A stretch of 53,049 nucleotides of DNA, from contig VXPO01000172.1 of assembly GCA_009839505.1 (NCBI GenBank), forward strand, positions 1 to 53,049, in the 5' to 3' direction. Both the position numbers and the translations under genes were made by a program. The notes under the pieces are model-generated. The model ran no database searches. It had not been told where the DNA came from and saw nothing but the letters and a program-made list of their open reading frames with translations. The stretch is from Gammaproteobacteria bacterium. GTDB lineage: Bacteria > Pseudomonadota > Gammaproteobacteria > Pseudomonadales > Azotimanducaceae. Position 1 is the first letter of the stretch. Each line of letters starts with the position of its first letter. Positions 44,960 to 51,966 of the stretch are shown here, in pieces.

Positions 44960-45285
44960 GGTCTGCAACGATAGCGCGTCTTTCGGCTAATTTAAAGACA
45001 TACTACCGTCTAATATGAAGTTTAACTACCGTCCAGTTCAAAACTTAATGTGCGTCTGATTGCAACCTAGCGTTCATGGCGATACGCGTATTAGGGGATG
45101 CAACCGCTCACGGGTCCCGCAAGGAACCACGCCTCACAGAGCGGGCAGTTGGTCACCACGCCGTCTCGGTCGCCCGTGACGATCGTAGGTCGGATGTCCA
45201 ACGCAGCACGCAAGCGGCGTGACCCGGCGCACAGCGATGGCGAGGGTGCGTCGTCGCCGACGCGGCCGGGGACGGCTTTGGGGCG
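44960..45285. other. Intergenic region between DUF4143 and molybdenum hydroxylase genes
   Basis: About 326 bases. 44988-45056 is a strongly AT-rich stretch of three 23-bp imperfect tandem repeats, which probably holds the DUF4143 promoter on the minus strand. 45209-45291 is the second copy of the 83-bp dispersed repeat. Between them (45057-45208) I see no gene or clear structure. Confidence 0.55.
44988..45056 (-). repeat. Three tandem 23-bp AT-rich repeats upstream of DUF4143
   Basis: Units 44988-45010, 45011-45033 and 45034-45056. On the minus strand each begins GACG and ends in an AT-rich run; the two nearest the gene both begin GACGGTAGT and end ATTA. The third is more diverged. They lie 29-97 bases before the DUF4143 ATG, where operators or a promoter are expected. 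Confidence 0.7.
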
Positions 45286-45291
45286 CTACGG
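45209..45291 (-). repeat. 83-bp dispersed repeat, copy 2 (supplies molybdenum hydroxylase stop codon)
   Basis: 77 of 83 bases match 5280-5362 in the same orientation. On the minus strand it begins CCGTAGCGCCCCAAAGCC; CCG is the last codon and TAG (45288-45286) the stop of the molybdenum hydroxylase gene, exactly as for the GST gene. Confidence 0.85.
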
Positions 45292-47559
45292 CCCTTCGTC
45301 GTCTCCGTTGTTGAGCGCCGCAAGTACCTTCGGCGGCGACATCGGTAGTTCGCGCAGACGCAGCCCGACGGCGTCGTGGATGGCGTTGGCGACCGCCGCC
45401 ATCGGCGGTGCGATGGGGACTTCGCCGACGCCGCGCACGCCGTGCGGATGGGCGTCGTTCGGCACTTCGACGACCACGGTGTCGATCATCGGCAGGTCCG
45501 ATGCGACCGGCATGCGGTAGTCCAGGAAGCCCGCGTTGTCGAGGCGGCCCGAGGCATCGAAGATGTACTCCTCGTTGAGTGCCCAGCCGATGCCCTGGGC
45601 GACACCGCCCTGCATCTGACCTTCGACGTAGCCCGGGTGAATGGCACGGCCGGCGTCTTGCACCGCGGTGTAGCGAATCACCTCGACACGGCCGGTTTCT
45701 TCGTCGACTTCAACATCGCAGACGTGTGTGGCGAATGCCGGCGCCGCACCCTGCGCATTCACCGACACGTGCGCGGTGATCGGACCGCCCGTCTGCGACG
45801 CCTTGGCCGCAAGTTCCGCGAGCGACAGAGGCTCGAAGTCACCGGCGTTGGCGCCAGCCGGACGGGCGTGGCCGTTGTTCCAGTCCACGGCGTCGGGATC
45901 GATGTCCCAAAGCAGTGCTGCCCGTTCGCGCAACTGCTCGACCACGCGCTCCGTGGCTTCGGAAACCGCGGTGCCCGCAGCGAAAGTAACCCGGCTACCG
46001 CCGGTGGTGGCGCTATAGCCAATGGTGTTGGTGTCACCGACCTGCACGCTGACGTTGTGGTAGTGAATGCCGAGGGCCTCGGCAACGATGTTCACCATCG
46101 ATGCGCGCGAACCGCCGATGTCCGGGTGCCCGGTGGTGACGGCGACCGTGCCGTCCTCGTTGACATTCACCTGCGCGCTGGATTCGCCACCGACGTTGAA
46201 CCAGAAGCCGCAGGCAACCCCACGTCCCTGCCGGCGGTTCTTCGGCGCGCCGTAATGCGCGTGATCCCGGGCGGCGAGCAAGGTCTCTTCGAAGCCGATC
46301 CGGCGGAACGTCGGTCCGTAGGCCGCGCGCGTACCTTCCCTAGCGGCGTTCTGGAGCCGGAACTCGATGGGATCGAGACCGAGTTCCCGAGCCAGTTCGT
46401 CGATGACGGATTCCACGCCGAACGCGGCGATGGGGGAACCAGGTGCCCGGTAGGCGTTGCACTTGGGCCGGTTCGCCACCACGTCGTAGCCCACGACCCT
46501 GACGTTGTCGATGGCGTACGGCGCAAAGGCGCAGTTCGAAGCCCCGCGCACCGGAGAACCCGGGAACGCGCCGGCCTGGAACCGGAATGTCGCTTCGGCG
46601 GCAACGATACGGCCGTCACGCCGTGCGCCGATCTTGATGGTGTTCGATGAACCCGCGGTCGGTCCCGTGGCGCGGAACACCTCCTCGCGGGTCATTACCA
46701 TCTTCACCGGGGCGCCTGCCTTCCTCGACAGCGTGTACGCCAGCGGTTCGAGATAGACGATGGTCTTGCCCCCGAAACCACCGCCGATCTCCGCCGGGAT
46801 CGCCCGGATCTCGGAGAGTTTCGCACCCGTCATCTTGGCGGTGGCGTTGCGGACCATGAACTGACCCTGGCTTGAACTCCAGATGGTTGCGCGACCGTCC
46901 GCCGACACGCTGACCAGGCAGGCGTGCGGTTCGATGTAGCCCTGGTGCACCGGCTTCGTCTTGAAGTCTCGTTCGATGACGACATCGGCTTCGGCGAACC
47001 CGTCGCCGACGTCTCCGAGCGTGAACTCGGCGCGGCTGGCCACGTTGGTCGGCGCATCCGCTGCCGAGTCGTCGCCTTGAGTACGAAGGAATTCGTGGAG
47101 CACCGGCGCACCGGAACGCATCGCGTCGTCGACATCGATCACCCAAGGCAGCGGTTCATAGTCGACGTCGATCAGCTCGAGCGCGGCCTGGGCGAACTCC
47201 GCCGAGGTCGCAGCCACCGCCGCCACCGCATGTCCGGCATAGAGCGCCTTGTCGCGCGCCATGACGTTGCGGCTCACGAAACGCATGTCCGCGGGACCGA
47301 CCAGCACGGGCGTATCGAGGGGAAAGTCCACCAGGTCGGCGCCGGACATCACCGCCTTGACGCCGGGTGCTCCGGCGGCACGTTCGAGGTCGATCGACTT
47401 GATCCGGGCATGGGGATGCGGGCTGCGCAGCACCTTGCCCCAAAGCATGCCGGCTTGTGCGAAGTCGGCGCCGAACGCCGCCCGACCGGTGACCTTGTCT
47501 TCGCCGTCGGGGCGGATCGTGCGCTTGCCAATCCACTGGTTGTTGTATTCACTGGCCAC
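45286..47559 (-). CDS. Xanthine dehydrogenase family molybdopterin-binding subunit
   Basis: 757 residues. Large subunit of a molybdenum hydroxylase (xanthine, aldehyde or CO dehydrogenase type), which adds water-derived oxygen to a substrate carbon. Conserved regions include GKVLRSPHPHARI, AEIGGGFGGKTIVYLEP, CNAYRAPGSP and the catalytic glutamate region GVRGVGEVPIAPPMAAV. A GTG at 47559 with GGAGG upstream is the likely start. The FAD and iron-sulfur subunits and cofactor-sulfuration genes are not in the window. The stop lies in an 83-bp repeat, which supplies the last proline. Confidence 0.92.
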   Translation of the reverse strand: MASEYNNQWIGKRTIRPDGEDKVTGRAAFGADFAQAGMLWGKVLRSPHPHARIKSIDLERAAGAPGVKAVMSGADLVDFPLDTPVLVGPADMRFVSRNVMARDKALYAGHAVAAVAATSAEFAQAALELIDVDYEPLPWVIDVDDAMRSGAPVLHEFLRTQGDDSAADAPTNVASRAEFTLGDVGDGFAEADVVIERDFKTKPVHQGYIEPHACLVSVSADGRATIWSSSQGQFMVRNATAKMTGAKLSEIRAIPAEIGGGFGGKTIVYLEPLAYTLSRKAGAPVKMVMTREEVFRATGPTAGSSNTIKIGARRDGRIVAAEATFRFQAGAFPGSPVRGASNCAFAPYAIDNVRVVGYDVVANRPKCNAYRAPGSPIAAFGVESVIDELARELGLDPIEFRLQNAAREGTRAAYGPTFRRIGFEETLLAARDHAHYGAPKNRRQGRGVACGFWFNVGGESSAQVNVNEDGTVAVTTGHPDIGGSRASMVNIVAEALGIHYHNVSVQVGDTNTIGYSATTGGSRVTFAAGTAVSEATERVVEQLRERAALLWDIDPDAVDWNNGHARPAGANAGDFEPLSLAELAAKASQTGGPITAHVSVNAQGAAPAFATHVCDVEVDEETGRVEVIRYTAVQDAGRAIHPGYVEGQMQGGVAQGIGWALNEEYIFDASGRLDNAGFLDYRMPVASDLPMIDTVVVEVPNDAHPHGVRGVGEVPIAPPMAAVANAIHDAVGLRLRELPMSPPKVLAALNNGDDEGP

Positions 47560-47688
47560 TCTGGCACCTCCGCACCGTCGTTCACACCACCCCGCAGCCG
47601 CAGAAGAAACGGCGGATTCTAACGAGGTGGACCCTCGCAAGCGCAAGTCTCAAGCCGGGTCGAGCGAACTGGCGTTTGGTGCTGAGGG

Positions 47689-47925
47689 TCAGCCGGAGCG
47701 GCTTGTGTCCCCGCGACGCTGCTGCCGCACCCACGCTCCCGGATCACGGTCCCACTCGTGGCCGGTGTCCTCAACTGCACCTAGGGCCGCGTCAATCTCG
47801 TCCCAGCGCTGCTCGTCGAGCCCACGTCGTATGAGTTCGCAGACAAAAGCATTGCGCGGCCGGTCACCCGCGCGCCGATCGAGTTCCTCGACCAAATAGG
47901 AGGGCACCGATATGTGTATCCTCAC
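47689..47925 (-). CDS. CopG/ribbon-helix-helix family protein
   Basis: 78 residues. Begins VRIHISVPSYLVEELDRRAG and continues RPRNAFVCELIRRGLDE, a ribbon-helix-helix DNA-binding pattern; the second half is acidic and polar. Such proteins are often antitoxins or operon repressors. The start is a GTG at 47925 with GAGGAG upstream. It ends just short of an orphan frame (47939-48142) and downstream of a DUF433 gene, so it probably belongs to a composite toxin-antitoxin cluster. Its toxin is not evident. Confidence 0.78.
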   Translation of the reverse strand: MRIHISVPSYLVEELDRRAGDRPRNAFVCELIRRGLDEQRWDEIDAALGAVEDTGHEWDRDPGAWVRQQRRGDTSRSG

Positions 47926-47938
47926 AGTGAACTCCTCG

Positions 47939-48142
47939 TCACAGGTCTTGTTCAAGCACACCCCGATACGGTGTGACACGCCCACTCCTGTCTATCCCGG
48001 CAACGAACGGCGCTTCGGTCTTTGCGGTGAACCGAGCGATGCCGTTCTTGCCCTTCAACAACAGTTCGGCAATGTCGGTCGCTGTGGCGTTCTTCGCGCG
48101 CACGACCACCACCCGTGTCAGGCTGCTGCGGGGAGTTCGCAC
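47939..48142 (-). CDS. Small orphan protein or C-terminal remnant of a DUF433-linked toxin
   Basis: 67 residues in the full frame. VVVVRAKNATATDIAELLLK is followed by GKNGIARFTAKTEAPFVAGI and GRVTPYRGVLEQDL. DUF433 genes are usually followed by a PIN-like (DUF5615) toxin gene of about 110 residues. This short frame follows the DUF433 gene with a 25-base overlap and could be a truncated or divergent toxin, but I do not recognise it. It could also be a chance frame. Confidence 0.4.
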   Translation of the reverse strand: MRTPRSSLTRVVVVRAKNATATDIAELLLKGKNGIARFTAKTEAPFVAGIDRSGRVTPYRGVLEQDL

Positions 48143-48786
48143 CGGATTGCTTCTTCAATTTCCCCTTTGCTCCGCTCGTAGTCTCGCGCGAGCTCGCGAA
48201 CCGACTCGCCGGCCTTGTACCGTTCCGCGATCAAGCCGGTCGCGAGCCCGGTGCCCGCGATCACGGGTCGTCCGGCCGAAAGGGACGGGTCGACAACAAC
48301 TAGGGCGGGGGCATCATCTGTCGCGGCTCGTGTAAAGGGATAGAGCCGAATCGGTACGCCGGTAGCATCCCGATCAATGCGTCGCAGGGCTTGGTCGAGC
48401 ACCTCGCGCATGGCGAGTTGGCCAGCTTCGCTAATGTTGACCAAGTGGCCGCATTCTCGGATGAAAAGGTCCAGACCGTCGGTCTCCATTTCTCGACCGA
48501 CCAACGGGTGGATCCGGTCCCGTTCAGTGCCTGCATGTTGAACAAGATATTGAATCGCAACACGTACCTTCCCCATGGCTACGAGATGCGTGCGCCGAAT
48601 GGCTGCAAGCACATGCAACTCCGCAAGGTTCAGAAACGAGAGCAACGCGGGTGAAGGCGAGGCCGCCTCGATTAGCGGTCCATAGCCTGTGACGCCCACC
48701 GACCACGAGCGGACCGTGGACGCGGGGAGCACGAGATAGTGCGCCGCCTCAGCTAAGGTGTAAGCAGGCTGTTCGCGTGGGTCCAT
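48118..48786 (-). CDS. DUF433 domain-containing protein (antitoxin-like)
   Basis: 222 residues, longer than the usual ~75-residue DUF433 antitoxin. The N-terminal half has a MerR/HTH-like segment (YTLAEAAHYLVLPASTVRSW) and FLNLAELHVLAAIRR. The C-terminal part has DUF433: VVVDPSLSAGRPVIAGTGLA, then LIAERYKAGESVRELARDYE and EEAIRCEL. The long form is known from mycobacteria as VapB50-like. The ATG at 48786 has GGAG nine bases upstream. It probably binds DNA and neutralises a PIN-like toxin; an intact toxin is missing here. Confidence 0.85.
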   Translation of the reverse strand: MDPREQPAYTLAEAAHYLVLPASTVRSWSVGVTGYGPLIEAASPSPALLSFLNLAELHVLAAIRRTHLVAMGKVRVAIQYLVQHAGTERDRIHPLVGREMETDGLDLFIRECGHLVNISEAGQLAMREVLDQALRRIDRDATGVPIRLYPFTRAATDDAPALVVVDPSLSAGRPVIAGTGLATGLIAERYKAGESVRELARDYERSKGEIEEAIRCELPAAA

Positions 48787-48870
48787 TTCCACGAGCTCCG
48801 ATTGCCTCGGGTCGCTACGCTACCACGATGTGCTCGTAGCTGTGCCTGTCTTGTTTGCCCCGCTGAAGCG

Positions 48871-49362
48871 CTACTCTCCGCGCTTGTTTCCAATAACCCT
48901 GTCGGCACGGTTCTCGAGCTTCCGCCCATGCCGAAGGAAGTCGAAGCCATCGTCCGCCATGGGGTCGTCGCGCCCCTCAGAGTCGCGTCTAGGCGGCAGG
49001 CCCGGTTCAGCGGTTCCAGCATCATCGACCGAGCGCGGCCTGCCCTTTCGCCTACGCTTCGACGCCCGCATCTCGACCAGGAAGTACGTCAGCAGCGAGG
49101 CGAAGATCACGACGTTCTTGATCGCGAAGGCTACGGCGATGTAATCGCCAGCGATCGTTGCCTCTTCCGAGCCCGGCGGAAGTGCCTCGACATAGTCCAG
49201 GAACTCGCCGTGAAGATACATCGCCGCCGCGATGACGCCACCACATCCGGCGAGCCACTTCCAGCGCCGACGTAGCCACAGCAGGAAACCCGACACGAGG
49301 GTGAATTTCAGGATTTGATTCAGCGCTTCCCGGCCACGGTTTGCCGCCGTGCGTAACACCAC
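48871..49362 (-). CDS. Hypothetical membrane protein
   Basis: 163 residues. Two hydrophobic segments are visible (WLAGCGGVIAAAMYL and YIAVAFAIKNVVIFASLLTY), separated by a negatively charged loop; the N-terminus and the long C-terminal half are rich in arginine and probably cytoplasmic. I recognise no family. It starts with GTG directly after the stop of the peptide ABC ATPase (TGAGTG), so it is probably translated from the same transcript. Confidence 0.65.
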   Translation of the reverse strand: MVLRTAANRGREALNQILKFTLVSGFLLWLRRRWKWLAGCGGVIAAAMYLHGEFLDYVEALPPGSEEATIAGDYIAVAFAIKNVVIFASLLTYFLVEMRASKRRRKGRPRSVDDAGTAEPGLPPRRDSEGRDDPMADDGFDFLRHGRKLENRADRVIGNKRGE

Positions 49363-50388
49363 TCACTCGTGCGCAGTCGACGCCTTCTGGTGGATGTCCG
49401 CCGCCTCGGATTCGCAGTCCTCGTGGTGCAGCCAGCAGGCGGCGAAGTGGTCGGCGTGCAGGTCGAAAGGCTCGGGGTGGTTGTCCTCGCAGGCGCGCAT
49501 GGCATATGGGCAGCGGGCGAAGTAGCCACAGCCCGCAGGCGGCGCAAAGAGGTCGGGCGGACTGCCGTCGATGGGCGTCAGCACCTGGGCCGAGTCGTCG
49601 CGGTTCGACGGCATGGCGGCCTTGAGACCGAGCGTGTACGGGTGTGCCGAACGGTAGAAGACGTCGTCGACGCCGCCCTTCTCCACCACTTCGCCCGCGT
49701 ACATGACCAGCACCTCGTCGGCCATGCGCGCCACCACGCCGAGGTCGTGGGTGATGAGGATGATCGCCATGCCCTTCTCAAGCTGCAGGTCGCCCATGAG
49801 GTCGAGGATCTGCGCCTGGATCGTGACGTCCAGAGCCGTCGTGGGCTCGTCGGCGACCAGGATCAACGGTTCGCACGCCAGCGACATCGCGATCATGGAA
49901 CGCTGCAGCATGCCGCCGGAGAACTCGAACGGGTACTGTCGGGCGCGCTTGGCGGCCTCCGGAATGCGCGTCATGTCGATCAGCTCGATGGCCCGGGCGA
50001 ACGCCCGGCGGTGGCTCATCCCCTGGTGCACCTGCAGGGTCTCGGCGATTTGGTCGCCGATAGACATGGTGGGATTCAACGACGTCATGGGATCCTGGAA
50101 GATCATGCCGACAAGGCGGCCGCGAATGTCCTTGCCGCCGATCTTCTTCTCGGCGATCACGTCGACACCATCGAGCAGCGCCGTGCCGCTGGTGATCCGG
50201 CCCGGTGGCATCGGGATCAACCCCATGATGCTCTGCACAGTGACCGACTTTCCGCATCCCGATTCGCCCACGATGGCAAGCGTCTTGCCGCGGTCGAGGG
50301 AGAACGAGATGCCCCGCACCGCCTGCACGGTGCCGCCGTAGGTGTCGAATTCGACACGCAGGTCGTTGACTTGAAGTAGCGGACTCAT
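49363..50388 (-). CDS. Oligopeptide/dipeptide ABC transporter ATP-binding protein (DppD/OppD-like)
   Basis: 341 residues. Walker A is AIVGESGCGKSVTVQ, signature EFSGGMLQRSMIAMSLA, and Walker B LILVADEPTTALDVTI. The Opp-type C-terminus PPAGCGYFARCPYAMRAC includes the metal-site cysteines. It pairs functionally with the DppF-like protein at 41170, but about 7 kb and several unrelated genes lie between, and no permeases are in the window. I chose the ATG at 50388 with GGAG nearby. Peptide import is expected from the family. Confidence 0.93.
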   Translation of the reverse strand: MSPLLQVNDLRVEFDTYGGTVQAVRGISFSLDRGKTLAIVGESGCGKSVTVQSIMGLIPMPPGRITSGTALLDGVDVIAEKKIGGKDIRGRLVGMIFQDPMTSLNPTMSIGDQIAETLQVHQGMSHRRAFARAIELIDMTRIPEAAKRARQYPFEFSGGMLQRSMIAMSLACEPLILVADEPTTALDVTIQAQILDLMGDLQLEKGMAIILITHDLGVVARMADEVLVMYAGEVVEKGGVDDVFYRSAHPYTLGLKAAMPSNRDDSAQVLTPIDGSPPDLFAPPAGCGYFARCPYAMRACEDNHPEPFDLHADHFAACWLHHEDCESEAADIHQKASTAHE

Positions 50389-50413
50389 CGGACGCTCCTC
50401 TCTACATCCAGGG

Positions 50414-51955
50414 CTACCAACCCGGTGCGGCACCGACTATCTGGGCCCTGGCGACCGTTACCCAATCGGGCCCAAGGCTAGTGATCCCTCGGTAGATCCC
50501 TGTCTCCAGATCGTCGTACGTGCCCGGATCGAGGTGCTTCATGCGAAGCTGGCGGTACGAGGTTATGCCGTCGATTTCCATTTCCACCCGGACGACGATG
50601 TCGGCGACGGGGTAGTCGCTCGTGTTCACGATCCGTAGCACGATCTGGCCCGTGTCGGTCCCGAGGCCCGCCCTCACGTACTTCCAGGGCGCATCCTCGA
50701 GGTCGAGCCTGACATAGGCTGCGCGCGCAGCCGCGCCGAGGCCCCCGCGCGAACGGCCCGCGACCTGGAACTGCCGTTTGGCCTCCGCCCGATCACCGTC
50801 CGCCAGTGCGTAACCGCCAAGCCTGTAGCTCGCGAACGGCGTCGGCAACAGGCTGTTGCTGCGCGCCAGATCCTCCCTTGCAAGGCGTTGTTCACCCAAG
50901 CGCTCATGGGCCAGGCCCCGCCTCACGTAGTAGGCGAAATAGTCGGGATCGCGTTCGATGGCTTTGCCGTAGGCGCGCACGGCGTCGGCATGGTGTCCGA
51001 GGCTCGCGAGGATGTCGCCCCCGATACTGTGGAACAGCGCTTCGCGTGGTTGTTGGCTGATGGCCTTGTCGATCAGGCGGGCGGCCGCGGCGGGGTCGTT
51101 CCTGGCTGTCCGCTGTGCCTGCTCCGCCAGGTCGTATGCATCCCGGTCGCGTAGCAGGGTCGCCATGTGCGCTTGATACCGTGCTGTGCCGAGCTCCCCA
51201 CCCGGTGGGAACTCATTCAAGGCCGCACGGTTGTTGGCCAGGCGTTCGAGCGACGGGGGGTGGCTTCTGAACCGTCTCTGCCAACGGCTTTGCCGTCGAT
51301 CGGAAAGGTCGACGAATTTCTCCTGCACGGTGACCGCTGCCGCGGTGTCGTAGCCGGCCGCGTGCAGGTATTTCATGCCGTAGTAGTCGGATTCCCTCTC
51401 GGCGTTGCGACCATAGTTCAGATTCGCAAGGCCCAGACCCGGTTGGACGGCCGCCGGATTCGAGTCATCGGCAAGGGCCGCAACACCGCTGTCCCCCAGT
51501 TCGGACTGGACGCCGCCCTGGATCTGGTCCCGCCAGTGTTTCCGGGCGGCATGGACCAGCTCGTGGCCGAGTACCGCCGCCAGTTCGGCCTCGTTCTCCA
51601 GTTCCACCAGGAGGCCCCGATGGATGCCGACCTTGCCGCCCGGCAGCGCCCAAGCATTGGGCGTGCCGTCGTTCACCACCACGAACTCGTACGGTAGAGC
51701 GCGGTCGCTGACGGCGGCAACGCGTGCGCCCACCGAGGCGACGTACCGGGAAACGGCCGGATCCACCGTGTAAAGGCCGCCGCTAACCTGCTGCTGTTGA
51801 GGGAAGCGTTCCTCGCCGAAGGCGATCTCGTCCTCGGTGGTCAGCAATATCGGCTCGCGTTGCGCCGACCCTGGGTCCACGGCGCAGCCCGGCGCGAGCA
51901 TGAACCCGACGATCAGCGCCGCAAGCGGCAGGAATCGAGCCTGATCAAACGGCAT
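50414..51955 (-). CDS. M48 family metalloprotease with TPR repeats, lipoprotein
   Basis: 513 residues. An N-terminal lipoprotein signal ends in FMLAPGC. The zinc motif HELVH is in AAVLGHELVHAARKH, and RNAERESDYYGMKYLHAAG supplies the third ligand and the HxxD-like stretch, as in the BepA/YfgC group. The C-terminal half has TPR-like repeats (YGKAIERDPDYFAYYVRRGL). BepA-type proteins act in outer-membrane quality control; here the same role is inference. I chose the ATG at 51955. A close paralogue lies directly upstream with an 11-base gap. Confidence 0.92.
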   Translation of the reverse strand: MPFDQARFLPLAALIVGFMLAPGCAVDPGSAQREPILLTTEDEIAFGEERFPQQQQVSGGLYTVDPAVSRYVASVGARVAAVSDRALPYEFVVVNDGTPNAWALPGGKVGIHRGLLVELENEAELAAVLGHELVHAARKHWRDQIQGGVQSELGDSGVAALADDSNPAAVQPGLGLANLNYGRNAERESDYYGMKYLHAAGYDTAAAVTVQEKFVDLSDRRQSRWQRRFRSHPPSLERLANNRAALNEFPPGGELGTARYQAHMATLLRDRDAYDLAEQAQRTARNDPAAAARLIDKAISQQPREALFHSIGGDILASLGHHADAVRAYGKAIERDPDYFAYYVRRGLAHERLGEQRLAREDLARSNSLLPTPFASYRLGGYALADGDRAEAKRQFQVAGRSRGGLGAAARAAYVRLDLEDAPWKYVRAGLGTDTGQIVLRIVNTSDYPVADIVVRVEMEIDGITSYRQLRMKHLDPGTYDDLETGIYRGITSLGPDWVTVARAQIVGAAPGW

Positions 51956-51966
51956 CGACTGCCCCC

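Noticed and set aside
45376-46650. 424-residue plus-strand frame inside the molybdenum hydroxylase gene
   Set aside because: Antisense shadow with no domain pattern.
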